A DNA stretch of 64,000 bases from Streptococcus sp. 'caviae' (GCF_001937065.1 NZ_MOWR01000008.1:48961-112960); one strand, 5' to 3'; counted from the first letter of the stretch, positions 51,072 through 61,015 are shown. The notes: a model not told the origin generated them from the letters alone. Made by a program: numbers and translations.

Positions 51072-51917
51072 ATGAAAAAGAAACAGTTACTTATCGGCTT
51101 AATGGCAGCTCTCGCAGGGATTTTGGCTCTTTTTGCCTATCAAAGTCTAGCCCATCCTCTCAATAAAGCTGATTATATTCAGTCCAGAACACCGACCATT
51201 TTCTTTCATGGTTATGGAAGCAGTGCCCGTGCAGAAACACATATGGTGAATGCCGCTAAAAATGCCGGTGTCACAAAAACGGTTATTCGCGCCAATGTTG
51301 ACCGCAAAGGACAGGTTGCTTTGGTTGGGAAGATTCCTGAAAATGCCATTAATCCGATTGTCAAGGTCAATTTTGCGGACAACCGCAACACAGATTATGC
51401 AGCTGACGGCCGCTATACTAAGGCCGTTGTCAGCAAGCTGCAGGCTGTCTACCACTTCAAAAAGATGAATATGGTGGGGCATTCCATGGGGAATATGGCG
51501 ATTCATTTTTACCTGCTGGCCAATGCTCAAAATGCAAAGCTTCCTCAGCTGCAAAAGCAGGTAGATATTGCCGGACATTTTAATGGCATCAAAGGTTATG
51601 AGCTGCCTGAGGGACTGACAGTAGACAGCAAAACCGGACGTCCCAATAAGATGACCGCAGCTTATAAACGTTTGCTGAAACTGCGAAACTGTTATCCTAA
51701 AAATCAGGTAGATGTTTTAAATCTGTACGGAGACATAGGAGATGGTTCTGATGGATTAGTTACCAATGAATCTTCTCGCACGCTGAAATACTTGATTGTC
51801 GACAGAGCAAAATCGTATAAAGAGCATCGCTTTAGCGGCAAATTAGCCAGTCACAGTAAACTTCACGAGAACCCTCAGCTCGATAAAGTGCTTATCCGGT
51901 TTCTCTGGGGGAAATAA
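51072..51917 (+). CDS. DUF915-family alpha/beta hydrolase, exported or membrane-anchored
   Basis: A 281-residue protein with an N-terminal signal or anchor (residues 5-24, hydrophobic) and an alpha/beta-hydrolase domain. The oxyanion region is PTIFFHGYGSSA, and the nucleophile elbow is GHSMG, with Ser138. A C-terminal Asp/His pair is plausible in GDGSDGLV and LASHSKLHE. Members of DUF915 are Gram-positive esterase-like proteins without defined substrates. It has its own promoter region and a terminator just after the stop. Confidence 0.83.
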   Translation: MKKKQLLIGLMAALAGILALFAYQSLAHPLNKADYIQSRTPTIFFHGYGSSARAETHMVNAAKNAGVTKTVIRANVDRKGQVALVGKIPENAINPIVKVNFADNRNTDYAADGRYTKAVVSKLQAVYHFKKMNMVGHSMGNMAIHFYLLANAQNAKLPQLQKQVDIAGHFNGIKGYELPEGLTVDSKTGRPNKMTAAYKRLLKLRNCYPKNQVDVLNLYGDIGDGSDGLVTNESSRTLKYLIVDRAKSYKEHRFSGKLASHSKLHENPQLDKVLIRFLWGK

Positions 51918-51922
51918 TCATG

Positions 51923-51948
51923 ACCGCCCGTCTAACGGGTGGTTTATT
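51923..51948 (+). terminator. Terminator of the DUF915 gene
   Basis: ACCGCCCGT/ACGGGTGGT (one wobble) with a three-base loop is followed by T-rich sequence. It resembles the CCGT-TAG-ACGG hairpin after srtA at 11390-11426. Confidence 0.7.
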
Positions 51949-51970
51949 TGTCTCGCTTCGAAGACATGAC

Positions 51971-51999
51971 AAAAAGGCAGAACATTTTGTCCTGCCTTT
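51971..51999 (-). terminator. Terminator of guaA
   Basis: On the minus strand AAAGGCAG/CTGCCTTT is followed by T, 27 bases past the guaA stop. Confidence 0.8.
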
Positions 52000-52025
52000 A
52001 TAACTATAAACTGAAAAACAGTATC

Positions 52026-53579
52026 TTATTCCCACTCAACCGTTGCCGGCGGTTTGCTGGTGATATCGTAGACAATGCGGTTGACGTGGTCGACTTCATT
52101 GACGATGCGAACGGAAATTTTTTGAAGGACATCCCAAGGAATACGGGCGAAATCGGCTGTCATACCATCGATAGAAGTGATGGCGCGAATAGCAATAGTG
52201 TAGTCATAAGTTCGTCCGTCACCCATGACACCGACCGAGCGGACGCCGGTATTGACTGTGAAATACTGCCAGATATCTCTGTTTAAACCTGCTGCAGCGA
52301 TTTCTTCACGAAGAATCGCGTCGGATTCGCGGACGGTTTCTAATTTTTCTGCGGTAATTTCTCCCATGACACGGATAGCAAGACCCGGTCCCGGGAAAGG
52401 CTGACGCCAGACAATTTCATCAGGCATACCGAGGGCAGTGCCCAGCGCTCTTACTTCATCTTTAAAGAGTGTGTTCAAGGGTTCGATTAATTCAAACTGC
52501 ATATCTTCAGGCAAACCGCCGACATTATGGTGTGATTTGATGGTTTGAGCTGTTTCAGTACCCGATTCGATAACGTCTGTGTAAAGTGTTCCCTGAGCAA
52601 GGAAATCAACGCCTTTGAGCTTGCTGGCTTCGTCATCAAAGACATAGACAAATTCATTGCCGATAATTTTTCGTTTCTTTTCGGGGTCTTCAACACCGGC
52701 TAAAAGCTCCAAAAAGCGTTCTGAAGCGTCAACACGGATGATATTGAGTCCGAATTTGCCGCCGAGCATTTCCATAACCTGATCGCCCTCACCTTTACGA
52801 AGCAAACCGTGGTCAACAAAAATACAAGTCAGCTGGTCACCAATAGCACGCTGCAAAAGAACACCGACGACAGATGAATCAACTCCGCCTGAGAGCCCTA
52901 AAAGAACCTTGCGGCTGCCTACCTGCTCGCGGATTTTTTGGATTTCCATATCGATGAAATTATCCATGGACCAATCTCCCTTGCCGCCGCAGATATCAAG
53001 GGCGAAATTACGCAGGATATCATTGCCGTAAACAGAATGGCGGACTTCAGGGTGAAATTGGATGCCAAAAATTTTCTTATCGGTATTTTCAATAGCAGCA
53101 TAGGGGCAGTCTGTAGAGTCCCCTATCAACTGGAAACCCTGAGGAATTTCGGTAACCGCATCGCCGTGGCTCATTAAAACAGTCTGCTCTGCAGGAGTTC
53201 CTTTAAAAAGCTCTGAATCAGCCGCTAAACGAAGAAGGGACTGACCGTATTCGCTGTTGCCGGTCTGACCAGCTGGAACCACTTTGCCGCCAAGTTTATC
53301 TGTCAGCAGCTGCATTCCGTAGCAGATTCCAAGAATGGGAATGCCAAGTTCAAAAATACCCTCATCAATTCCAAAAGCATTATCAGCATAAACAGAATTT
53401 GGCCCCCCGGATAGGATAATACCGATGGGATTGATAGCCCGAACTTCATCGGCTGTAATCTTGTGACTTCTCAGTTCTGAGAAGACACCAAATTCACGAA
53501 TGCGCCGGGCAATAAGTTGATTGTACTGACTGCCGTAGTCAAGCACAATGATTTTTTGAATGTCTTTAATGTCAGTCAT
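52026..53579 (-). CDS. guaA: GMP synthase (glutamine-hydrolysing)
   Basis: A 517-residue enzyme that converts XMP to GMP. The N-terminal class I glutamine amidotransferase domain has the nucleophile Cys86 in GICYGMQ and the FHPEVRHS histidine. The ATP-pyrophosphatase domain carries the PP-loop LSGGVDSSV, and the dimerisation domain ends in KPPATVEWE. Length and ends match the family. GGGAGA precedes the ATG. It is transcribed away from the GntR gene. Confidence 0.96.
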   Translation of the reverse strand: MTDIKDIQKIIVLDYGSQYNQLIARRIREFGVFSELRSHKITADEVRAINPIGIILSGGPNSVYADNAFGIDEGIFELGIPILGICYGMQLLTDKLGGKVVPAGQTGNSEYGQSLLRLAADSELFKGTPAEQTVLMSHGDAVTEIPQGFQLIGDSTDCPYAAIENTDKKIFGIQFHPEVRHSVYGNDILRNFALDICGGKGDWSMDNFIDMEIQKIREQVGSRKVLLGLSGGVDSSVVGVLLQRAIGDQLTCIFVDHGLLRKGEGDQVMEMLGGKFGLNIIRVDASERFLELLAGVEDPEKKRKIIGNEFVYVFDDEASKLKGVDFLAQGTLYTDVIESGTETAQTIKSHHNVGGLPEDMQFELIEPLNTLFKDEVRALGTALGMPDEIVWRQPFPGPGLAIRVMGEITAEKLETVRESDAILREEIAAAGLNRDIWQYFTVNTGVRSVGVMGDGRTYDYTIAIRAITSIDGMTADFARIPWDVLQKISVRIVNEVDHVNRIVYDITSKPPATVEWE

Positions 53580-53600
53580 TGTCTCCCTTTCTTTTACTGT

Positions 53601-53621
53601 TTTGCTAGGCCGGCTAGCAAA
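53601..53621 (-). promoter_or_regulatory. Inverted repeat in the guaA leader
   Basis: TTTGCTAG and CTAGCAAA are perfect 8-bp arms around GCCGG, about 20 bases upstream of the guaA start. It could be an operator or an mRNA hairpin near the ribosome site. No purine riboswitch signature was seen. Confidence 0.5.
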
Positions 53622-53782
53622 GACATAATCACTTTATTTTAGCATAATTTGCAGGATTTGACAGCCAATTTTCAGAAAAAACCTTGCCAAATCAGCTCGC
53701 TCAGCATTCGAGAGCTTTTGCAAAAGGCCTGTAAATTTGGTAACATTAGTACAAAACCGTTTTATGTGGACAAGGAGAGAGC

Positions 53783-54481
53783 ATGCTACCAGCTTATATT
53801 CGGATTCATGATCAAATCAAAAAAGAAATCGATGAGGGACTGTGGAAAATTGGTACCCGTCTTCCCAGTGAACGCGATCTGGCAGACCGTTTTGAAGTCA
53901 GCCGGATGACGCTCAGGCAGGCTGTAACGCTGCTTGTTGAGGAGGGGATTTTAAAGCGCCGTGTAGGAAGCGGCACCTATGTCGCCAGCAGCCGCGTTCA
54001 GGAAAAGATGCGGGGAACGACCAGTTTTACTGAGATTGTCAAATCGCAAGGAAAAATACCCTCAACTAAAGTCGTTTCATATAAGCGGGTACACCCGAGC
54101 GAGCAGGAAATTAAATTTTTGGATGTGAAGCCAAATGCCTATGTAATTCGAATGGAGCGGGTACGCTATGCCGATGACATCCCTGTCGTCTTTGAAGTAG
54201 CAGCTATCCCTGAAAAAATTATCAAGAATTTCAAAAAAGAAGAAATTACCAAGCACTTCTTTCAGACTCTGACAGATAACGGCTTTGTCATCGGTAAGAG
54301 CCAGCAGACTATTTCGGCCAGCAATGCCAGTGAAACAACTGCTGATTATCTGGCGATTCCGCGCGGTCATGCGGTTTTAAGCCTGACACAGATTTCTTTT
54401 TTTGAGGATGGCACTCCCTTTGAATATGTTCGCAGCCAATATGTTGGCGATCGTTTTGAATTTTATTTAGAAAATAAGTAG
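53783..54481 (+). CDS. GntR-family regulator with UTRA domain
   Basis: A 232-residue HutC-type regulator. The winged-helix DNA-binding domain spans about 1-70 (LPSERDLADRFEVSRMTLRQA), and a UTRA ligand-binding domain spans about 85-228. Such proteins sense sugars, amino sugars or amino acids. It lies ten bases before busR, so the two regulators are co-transcribed. No target is evident; its own promoter region has a partial inverted repeat, TTTGGTA/TACAAAA, near 53738-53758. Confidence 0.87.
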   Translation: MLPAYIRIHDQIKKEIDEGLWKIGTRLPSERDLADRFEVSRMTLRQAVTLLVEEGILKRRVGSGTYVASSRVQEKMRGTTSFTEIVKSQGKIPSTKVVSYKRVHPSEQEIKFLDVKPNAYVIRMERVRYADDIPVVFEVAAIPEKIIKNFKKEEITKHFFQTLTDNGFVIGKSQQTISASNASETTADYLAIPRGHAVLSLTQISFFEDGTPFEYVRSQYVGDRFEFYLENK

Positions 54482-54491
54482 AGCAGGTGCA

Positions 54492-55124
54492 ATGGCAGCA
54501 AAAGAAAAAATGGTCAGCAATCCCCGCTATCAAAAAGTAGCTCTTGGGATTGCTCAACGAATTGTTGATGGTAAATTTCCTCTGGGTCAAAAATTAAAAT
54601 CCCGTTCGACCCTCTCCAGTTATTTCAATGTTTCTCCAGAAACTGCCCGAAAGGCGATTAATGTGCTGGCTGATTTAGACATCGTTTCAGTCAGGCAGGG
54701 AAGCGGAGTTATTGTTGTTTCAAGAGACAAAGCCATCGAATTTCTGGAGCAGTTTGAGGCTACTTCGGGTTTACGGGAGATTAAGCAGAATATTCAAGTT
54801 AGTTTAAAAAAACAAAAAGAAGAACTGGAAGCGATGAATAAGATGGTTGAGGTCTTTTTATCACAGGCCAGTCTGATTCGCAAGAAATTTCCCTTCGAAC
54901 CTTTTGAATTAGTTCTTAACAGTGACAGTGCTAATCTGGGCAAAAGTTTAGCAGATTTAAATTTATGGCATCAAACGGGAGCAACAGTCGTAGCTCTGAA
55001 AAGCCAAGAAGAGCTGCTTTTGTCGCCGGGTCCCTATGCCACCGTCAGAAAGGGCGACACCCTCTACTTTGTCGGCGATGACCGGTCTTTTTCCCGCATG
55101 AAAAATCTTTTTGACATCTTATGA
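54492..55124 (+). CDS. busR: c-di-AMP-responsive regulator BusR (GntR-RCK_C)
   Basis: A 210-residue repressor. The N-terminal GntR winged helix (STLSSYFNVSPETARKAINV) is followed by a coiled-coil spacer of about 35 residues and a C-terminal RCK_C/TrkA_C domain (about 125-205) that binds c-di-AMP in this family. BusR represses the betaine transporter BusAB when c-di-AMP is high, that is, at low osmotic stress. The transporter genes follow directly, behind a terminator and a promoter carrying a matching palindrome. Confidence 0.92.
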   Translation: MAAKEKMVSNPRYQKVALGIAQRIVDGKFPLGQKLKSRSTLSSYFNVSPETARKAINVLADLDIVSVRQGSGVIVVSRDKAIEFLEQFEATSGLREIKQNIQVSLKKQKEELEAMNKMVEVFLSQASLIRKKFPFEPFELVLNSDSANLGKSLADLNLWHQTGATVVALKSQEELLLSPGPYATVRKGDTLYFVGDDRSFSRMKNLFDIL

Positions 55125-55145
55125 CACAATAATTTAATAAACATT

Positions 55146-55170
55146 GCAGGCTTCTGCCTGCCTTTCTCTT
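55146..55170 (+). terminator. Terminator of busR
   Basis: GCAGGC/GCCTGC with a four-base loop is followed by a pyrimidine-rich tail. It separates busR from the busA transcript. Confidence 0.72.
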
Positions 55171-55210
55171 TGACATACTGACCATATAACTATATAATAG
55201 TGTGGTCAGT
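55170..55210 (+). promoter_or_regulatory. busA promoter with a BusR-type bipartite operator
   Basis: Perfect TTGACA (55170-55175) and TATAAT (55193-55198) are spaced by 17 bp. ACTGACCA (55177-55184) and TGGTCAGT (55203-55210) are perfect inverted arms. The GAC and GTC cores are exactly 22 bp apart. The arms sit within and just after the promoter, so a repressor bound here would block RNA polymerase. Confidence 0.85.
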
Positions 55211-55246
55211 TGATTTTTGGAAATAGATTAGAAATGAGGGATATAC

Positions 55247-56452
55247 TTGAACAAACTTGAAGTCAAGCATCTCACCAAAATTTTTGGTAAAAAGCAAAAA
55301 GCAGCGCTTGAGATGATCAAACAGCAAAAAAGCAAGACAGAGATTTTAGAACAAACAGGCGCTACAGTGGGGGTCTATGATGTCAGCTTTGATGTCAAAG
55401 AAGGTGAAGTTTTTGTCATCATGGGACTTTCTGGATCAGGTAAGTCAACCTTAATCCGACTGTTAAACCGCCTTATTGAACCTTCTTCAGGAGATATCTA
55501 TATCAACGGCAGCGATATTTCCAAGATGAATGCCGAAGAGCTCCGTGAGGTTAGACGGCATGCACTGAATATGGTTTTCCAAAACTTTGGTCTCTTTCCT
55601 CACAAAACGATTTTAGAAAATACAGAGTTTGGCTTGGAGCTAAGAGGTGTTCCTAAGGAAGAGCGGGTTGAACTAGCTGAACGTGCTCTTGATAATTCCA
55701 ACCTGCTGGCTTTTAAGGACCAATATCCTAATCAGCTCTCCGGCGGTATGCAGCAGCGGGTTGGATTGGCGCGTGCTCTGGCCAACGATCCGGAAATTCT
55801 TTTGATGGACGAAGCTTTCTCAGCTTTGGATCCCTTGATTCGTAAGGAAATGCAGGATGAACTTTTGGACTTACAAGAGAAGGTTCAAAAGACAATCATC
55901 TTCATTACTCACGATTTAAATGAAGCTCTGAGAATCGGCGATCGTATTGCCTTGATGAAGGATGGGCAAATCATGCAGATTGGTACCGGGGAAGAAATTT
56001 TAACCAAGCCTGCTAATGATTTTGTCCGTGAATTCGTTGAAGATGTTGACCGTTCTAAAGTGTTAACAGCTCAGAATATCATGATCAAGCCGCTGACAAC
56101 TCTTATTGGAGTTGACGGTCCTCAGGTGGCCCTGACCAGAATGCACAATGAAGAAGTCAGCATGCTGATGGCTACTGACCGACGCCGTCAATTGGTAGGC
56201 TCGGTTACCGCAGAAGCTGCTATCGAAGCAAGACGCAAAGGAGTTCCTTTGGCAGATGTCGTTGACCGCGATGTGCGGACAGTTTCTAAAGATACTGTTA
56301 TTACGGATATTATGCCTCTGATTTATGATTCAGCTGCACCAATCGCAGTTACGGACGATAATAATCGGCTTTTAGGTGTCATTATCAAGGGCCGCGTTAT
56401 TGAAGCTCTGGCTAACACAAAAGAGGATGCAGAAGAAGGAGGGGAAGAATAG
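55247..56452 (+). CDS. busA: Glycine betaine ABC transporter, ATP-binding protein
   Basis: A 401-residue OpuAA-type ATPase. Walker A is GLSGSGKST, the signature is LSGGMQQR, and Walker B is [14 protein letters not shown]-terminal pair of CBS domains spans about 280-395. In OpuA the CBS pair senses ionic strength and can bind c-di-AMP. The start is TTG 55247 with GAGGGA five bases upstream; no ATG is available in frame nearby. It runs with busB after two bases. Confidence 0.92.
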   Translation: MNKLEVKHLTKIFGKKQKAALEMIKQQKSKTEILEQTGATVGVYDVSFDVKEGEVFVIMGLSGSGKSTLIRLLNRLIEPSSGDIYINGSDISKMNAEELREVRRHALNMVFQNFGLFPHKTILENTEFGLELRGVPKEERVELAERALDNSNLLAFKDQYPNQLSGGMQQRVGLARALANDPEILLMDEAFSALDPLIRKEMQDELLDLQEKVQKTIIFITHDLNEALRIGDRIALMKDGQIMQIGTGEEILTKPANDFVREFVEDVDRSKVLTAQNIMIKPLTTLIGVDGPQVALTRMHNEEVSMLMATDRRRQLVGSVTAEAAIEARRKGVPLADVVDRDVRTVSKDTVITDIMPLIYDSAAPIAVTDDNNRLLGVIIKGRVIEALANTKEDAEEGGEE

Positions 56453-56454
56453 TT

Positions 56455-58185
56455 TTGAATGCACTTTTAATAGGAAAATTACCTGTTGCTCAATGGATTG
56501 AAGCTTTTACCAACTGGCTGACGCATACTTTTTCTGGATTATTTAGCTTTATCCAGTTCGTTGGTAACTTTATCATGGACGGGATTACAAATACCCTGTC
56601 ATTTATTAATCCTTTGCTCTTGATTGCTTTGGTGACAGTTGCCGCCTTTTTCTTAGCCGGAAAAAAATGGACGCTGCCGTCATTTACCCTGATCGGCCTG
56701 CTCTTTATCTATAATCAGGGCCTCTGGGGAGATCTGATTAATACTTTCACATTGGTTTTGGTATCTAGTTTTGTTTCCATTGTTATCGGGATTCCTTTAG
56801 GAATTTGGATGGCAAAGAACAATACCGTTAAGCAGGTGATTAATCCTGTTTTGGACTTCATGCAGACCATGCCGGCCTTTGTTTACCTGATACCAGCCGT
56901 AGCTTTCTTTGGCATTGGTATTGTTCCGGGGGTATTTGCTTCTGTTATCTTTGCTTTGCCTCCAACCGTTCGCTTTACCAATCTTGCCATTCGTGAAATT
57001 CCGACAGAGCTGATTGAAGCAGCAGACGCTTTCGGCAGCACCCCCAGACAAAAATTGTTCAAGGTTGAGCTGCCTTTAGCCAAAAATACAATTATGGCTG
57101 GTGTCAATCAAACGATTATGCTGGCACTTTCCATGGTTGTCACAGGTTCCATGATCGGAGCTCCCGGTCTTGGCCGCGGTGTTTTATCTGCCCTGCAGCA
57201 CGCTGATATCGGATCGGGCTTTGTCAATGGTCTTGCTTTGGTTATCTTAGCTATTATTATTGACCGCTTCAGCCAGATGGCCAATAAAAAAGTAACAGAT
57301 GCCAAGCAGAAATCTTCAAAAGCCAACACATACGTTGCTGTCGCAGCTCTTGCCTTATTTGTATTTGCCGCTCTGGCACGCCTATTTGTGCAAGGAGACT
57401 CAGCAGGTGCCGGACAGACCGTCAAATTGACCTATGTTGAATGGGACTCAGAAGTCGCTTCTACTAATGTATTAGCCCAAGTTTTGAAAAAACAGGGCTA
57501 CAAAGTAGAGATGACCCCGCTTGACAATGCTATTATGTGGCAGTCAATCGCCAAAGGTGAAACCGATGCCGCAGTTAGTGCCTGGCTGCCCAATACACAT
57601 GCAGACCAGTACAAAAAGTATAAGCAAGATATTGTTGATTTAGGAGCAAATCTAAAAGGTGTCAGACTTGGACTTGCTGTACCAACTTATATGAAAGATG
57701 TCAACAGCATCGAAGATTTGAGCGATCAGGCTGATAAAAAAATTACGGGTATCGAACCAGGTGCCGGTATTATGAAAGCCGCCCAAAAAGCTCAGAAATC
57801 CTATAGCAACCTGTCTGGCTGGGAGTTGGTTTCTTCTTCGACAGGAGCGATGACAACCAGTCTGGATCAAGCTTATAAAAATAAAAAAGAAATCGTTGTA
57901 ACTGCTTGGTCTCCTCACTGGATATTTGCCAAGTATAAGCTGAAATACTTAAAGGATCCTAAAAAAGACTTTGGCAGCGAGGAAAATATCCACTCAATTA
58001 CTCGGAAGAATCTGAAAAAAGATATGCCTAAAGTCAACAAGATTATTGACCGTTTCAATTGGACACAGGACGATATGGAATCTGTCATGCTTGATATTAA
58101 TAAGGGGATGTCACCTGAGAAGGCAGCTAAAAAATGGGTGAAAAACCATCCTAAAAAAGTTGCTTCTTGGACAGACAGTAAATAA
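56455..58185 (+). CDS. busB: Glycine betaine ABC transporter, permease fused to binding domain
   Basis: A 576-residue OpuABC-type fusion. The N-terminal part has about eight membrane segments and the EAA loop [20 protein letters not shown]. The extracytoplasmic OpuAC domain starts at about 325 ([20 protein letters not shown]). Tryptophans in ligand-box positions ([22 protein letters not shown]) fit a betaine-binding site. It starts at TTG 56455, with GGAGGGG upstream. Together with busA it imports betaine under osmotic stress. Confidence 0.92.
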   Translation: MNALLIGKLPVAQWIEAFTNWLTHTFSGLFSFIQFVGNFIMDGITNTLSFINPLLLIALVTVAAFFLAGKKWTLPSFTLIGLLFIYNQGLWGDLINTFTLVLVSSFVSIVIGIPLGIWMAKNNTVKQVINPVLDFMQTMPAFVYLIPAVAFFGIGIVPGVFASVIFALPPTVRFTNLAIREIPTELIEAADAFGSTPRQKLFKVELPLAKNTIMAGVNQTIMLALSMVVTGSMIGAPGLGRGVLSALQHADIGSGFVNGLALVILAIIIDRFSQMANKKVTDAKQKSSKANTYVAVAALALFVFAALARLFVQGDSAGAGQTVKLTYVEWDSEVASTNVLAQVLKKQGYKVEMTPLDNAIMWQSIAKGETDAAVSAWLPNTHADQYKKYKQDIVDLGANLKGVRLGLAVPTYMKDVNSIEDLSDQADKKITGIEPGAGIMKAAQKAQKSYSNLSGWELVSSSTGAMTTSLDQAYKNKKEIVVTAWSPHWIFAKYKLKYLKDPKKDFGSEENIHSITRKNLKKDMPKVNKIIDRFNWTQDDMESVMLDINKGMSPEKAAKKWVKNHPKKVASWTDSK

Positions 58186-58211
58186 GTTCAGCTGTTATGA
58201 ATAATAACAAT

Positions 58212-58250
58212 AAAATGAGATTAGGAAGTGTTCTAATCTCATTTTATTTT
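58212..58250 (+). terminator. Terminator of busAB
   Basis: AAAATGAGATTAG/CTAATCTCATTTT is a perfect 13-bp stem with an eight-base loop, followed by T-rich sequence. Confidence 0.88.
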
Positions 58251-58279
58251 CCTCGCCAGATGATTTTAGGGCTCAAATA

Positions 58280-58288
58280 TGATAAAAT
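58280..58288 (+). promoter_or_regulatory. ylxM extended -10 promoter, very close to the start
   Basis: TGATAAAAT ends only seven bases before the ylxM ATG. If used, transcription would begin at or next to the A of the ATG. Confidence 0.45.
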
Positions 58289-58295
58289 AAAGCTT

Positions 58296-58628
58296 ATGGA
58301 AATTGAAAAAACCAATCGTATGAATGCCCTTTTTGAGTTCTATGCAGCGCTGCTGACAGATAAGCAGATGAACTACATTGAGCTCTATTACGCTGACGAT
58401 TACAGTCTTGCTGAAATCGCTGAGGAATTTAAGGTCAGCCGCCAGGCAGTCTACGATAATATCAAACGGACGGAAAAAATCTTAGAAGATTATGAAATGA
58501 AACTGCACATGTATTCTGACTATATTGTTCGCAGTGAGATTTTTGACGATCTGCTGGACAAGTATCCTGAAGATGCTTATCTACAGGAAAAGATTTCTGT
58601 TCTTATCAGTATTGACAATCGAGATTAA
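58296..58628 (+). CDS. ylxM: YlxM/p13-family helix-turn-helix protein
   Basis: A 110-residue DNA-binding-like protein (UPF0122). The sigma-70 region-4-type helix-turn-helix reads [23 protein letters not shown]. In streptococci YlxM precedes ffh and has been linked to signal recognition particle function and acid tolerance (sat operon). I chose ATG 58296; the longer frame back to 58197 runs through the busAB terminator. No clear Shine-Dalgarno site is present. The gap to ffh is 27 bases. Confidence 0.88.
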   Translation: MEIEKTNRMNALFEFYAALLTDKQMNYIELYYADDYSLAEIAEEFKVSRQAVYDNIKRTEKILEDYEMKLHMYSDYIVRSEIFDDLLDKYPEDAYLQEKISVLISIDNRD

Positions 58629-58655
58629 TATTTCCAACAATAAGGAGAAAATGAA

Positions 58656-60203
58656 ATGGCTTTTGAAAGTTTAACCGAACGCCTGCAGGGTGTTTTTAAA
58701 AATTTGCGCGGCAAGAGAAAACTCTCAGAAAAAGATGTTCAGGAAGTGACTAAGGAAATCCGTCTGGCTCTTCTTGAAGCAGACGTGGCTCTTCCGGTTG
58801 TAAAAGATTTCATCAAGCGTGTGCGTGAGCGCGCTATCGGGCATGAAGTTATTGATACTCTTGATCCATCACAGCAAATCATTAAAATCGTTGATGAAGA
58901 GCTGACAGCGATTCTGGGATCTGAAACATCTGAACTGGAAAAGTCTCCTAAGATTCCGACAATCATTATGATGGCCGGACTCCAAGGAGCTGGTAAGACA
59001 ACCTTTGCCGGAAAACTGGCCAATAAACTGGTCAAGGAAGAAAATGCCCGGCCGCTGATGATCGCTGCAGATATTTACCGGCCGGCTGCCATTGACCAAT
59101 TGAAAACTCTCGGTCAGCAAATCAATGTCCCTGTTTTTGAAATGGGAACAGAGCATACAGCCGTTGAGATTGTAAGAGCAGGTTTGGCTCAGGCCAAAGA
59201 AAATCGAAATGACTATGTCTTAATCGATACAGCAGGACGCCTGCAAATTGACGAAAAGCTCATGGCTGAGCTGAGAGATGTCAAAGCGCTGGCTCAGCCC
59301 AATGAAATTCTCTTGGTTGTTGACAGCATGATCGGTCAGGAAGCTGCCAATGTAGCTCGGGAATTCAACAATCAGCTGGAAATAACCGGTCTGGTTCTGA
59401 CCAAGATTGACGGCGACACACGCGGCGGTGCGGCTCTTTCTATCCGTCAAATCACTGGCAAACCGATCAAATTTACGGGTACTGGTGAAAAGATCACCGA
59501 CATTGAAACCTTCCATCCGGATCGGATGTCTTCGCGTATCTTGGGCATGGGTGACCTTTTGACCTTGATTGAAAAGGCCAGTCAGGACTATGATGAGCAA
59601 AAATCGGCAGAGCTTGCTGAAAAAATGCGCGAAAACACCTTTGACTTTAATGATTTCATTGATCAGTTAGATCAGGTGCAAAATATGGGCCCCATGGAAG
59701 ATATTCTCAAAATGATTCCGGGAATGGCCAATAATCCGGCACTTGCTAATGTTAAGGTTGATGAGCGCGATATCGCCAGAAAACGTGCCATAGTATCGTC
59801 AATGACACCTGCTGAACGTGAAAACCCAGATCTTTTGACACCGAGCCGCCGCCGCCGTATTGCAGCAGGTTCTGGCAATACTTTTGTTAACGTCAATAAA
59901 TTCATCAAGGACTTCAATCAGGCTAAAAAAATGATGCAGGGCGTCTTGTCTGGTGATATGAACAAAATGATGAAACAAATGGGACTTAATCCTAATAATA
60001 TGCCTAAAAATATGGATACATCAGCTCTCGATGGAATGATGGGACAAAGCGGAATGCCCGATATGTCAGCTCTTGGCGGCAATATGGATATGAGTCAGAT
60101 GTTTGGCGGCGGCTTCAAAGGCAAGGTCGGAGAATTTGCCATGAAACAATCCATGAAAAAAATGGCTAAGAAAATGAAAAAGGCTAAGAAAAGAAGAAAA
60201 TAA
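58656..60203 (+). CDS. ffh: Signal recognition particle GTPase
   Basis: A 515-residue SRP54 homologue that binds signal sequences and the SRP RNA, and docks to FtsY. The helical N domain is followed by a G domain with G1 GLQGAGKTTFAGK, G3 DTAGR and G4 TKIDG. The C-terminal M domain is Met-rich (QMGLNPNNMPKNMD) and ends in a strongly basic tail. AAGGAG lies seven bases before the ATG. It is paired with ylxM. Confidence 0.96.
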   Translation: MAFESLTERLQGVFKNLRGKRKLSEKDVQEVTKEIRLALLEADVALPVVKDFIKRVRERAIGHEVIDTLDPSQQIIKIVDEELTAILGSETSELEKSPKIPTIIMMAGLQGAGKTTFAGKLANKLVKEENARPLMIAADIYRPAAIDQLKTLGQQINVPVFEMGTEHTAVEIVRAGLAQAKENRNDYVLIDTAGRLQIDEKLMAELRDVKALAQPNEILLVVDSMIGQEAANVAREFNNQLEITGLVLTKIDGDTRGGAALSIRQITGKPIKFTGTGEKITDIETFHPDRMSSRILGMGDLLTLIEKASQDYDEQKSAELAEKMRENTFDFNDFIDQLDQVQNMGPMEDILKMIPGMANNPALANVKVDERDIARKRAIVSSMTPAERENPDLLTPSRRRRIAAGSGNTFVNVNKFIKDFNQAKKMMQGVLSGDMNKMMKQMGLNPNNMPKNMDTSALDGMMGQSGMPDMSALGGNMDMSQMFGGGFKGKVGEFAMKQSMKKMAKKMKKAKKRRK

Positions 60204-60272
60204 GGGCTCAAATGCTTCTTGAAACCGGCAGTACCTCTGGCGGAATTTTCCCTGAAACAGCTATTTCTTAAA

Positions 60273-60321
60273 ATTTCCGTTATAACAGACATTTTTAATA
60301 ATTTCCGTTATAATAGACATT
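60273..60321 (+). promoter_or_regulatory. satD promoter built on two tandem 21-bp repeats
   Basis: Repeats at 60273-60293 and 60301-60321 are identical at 20 of 21 positions and start 28 bp apart. The first supplies CAGACA (60286-60291) as a -35, and the second supplies TATAAT (60309-60314) as the -10, with a 17-bp spacer. The arrangement suggests paired operators, perhaps for the SatD helix-turn-helix. Confidence 0.65.
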
Positions 60322-60334
60322 ATAAGGAGGGACT

Positions 60335-61015
60335 ATGATTCATATAGCGATCATCGGAGATATTATTGCTTCACGAGAAATAAAAGATCGGTCCGAAAGC
60401 CAAGAGAAGCTTCAAGATATTTTAGATCGGGTCAATTCTCGCTATAAAGCTGTACTGGAATCTCCATTTACCATAACAACGGGTGATGAATTTCAGGCCT
60501 TACTGCGTCCCAATAGACATGTTTTTCAGATTGTTGATGATATTGCCATGGGATTTCGGCCCTATCAAATTAGATTTGGCATTGGAGCAGGCAGTATGCT
60601 GACGGCAGTCAATCCCAAACAAAGCATCGGGTCAGATGGCCCGGCTTACTGGCATGCCAGAGCTGCCATTGATTACATCCATGACAATAATGATTACGGC
60701 AGCAACCATTTATCGGTAGCTTTAGATGATAAAAAAGCAGCCCGGCAAATCAATGCTGTTTTGGCTGCCTGTGAATTTATTAAATCAAAATGGACAGCTA
60801 CTCAGGCAGAACTGCTTGAGGCACTGCTGCACCAAGGAATTTATGAAGAAAAGTTTTCTAATAAAGAGATGGCCAAGGTGCTTCATTTAAGCCCCAGCAG
60901 CTTTAACAAGCGTCTCAAATCCAGTGGTTTAAAAATTTACCTGAGAAATAAAAAGGCAGCTGCAGATTTATTGCTGGGTGCTATTGAAAGTGAAGGAGAG
61001 GCGGCGAATGATTAA
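60335..61015 (+). CDS. satD: SatD-family protein
   Basis: A 226-residue protein of the SatD family. The conserved N-terminus reads IAIIGDIIASREIKDR. A middle domain follows, with TTGDEFQALL, as in nucleotidyl-cyclase-like folds, and FGIGAGSM. The C-terminal helix-turn-helix is EMAKVLHLSPSSFNKRLKSSG. In S. mutans, sat genes were tied to acid tolerance; the molecular function is unknown. AAGGAGG lies before the ATG. The frame overlaps the next gene by 8 bp. Tandem repeats in its promoter may be its own targets. Confidence 0.85.
   Translation: MIHIAIIGDIIASREIKDRSESQEKLQDILDRVNSRYKAVLESPFTITTGDEFQALLRPNRHVFQIVDDIAMGFRPYQIRFGIGAGSMLTAVNPKQSIGSDGPAYWHARAAIDYIHDNNDYGSNHLSVALDDKKAARQINAVLAACEFIKSKWTATQAELLEALLHQGIYEEKFSNKEMAKVLHLSPSSFNKRLKSSGLKIYLRNKKAAADLLLGAIESEGEAAND

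Noticed and set aside
53580..53782. Purine riboswitch before guaA
   Set aside because: The three-stem core and its conserved loops are absent; only one simple hairpin is present.
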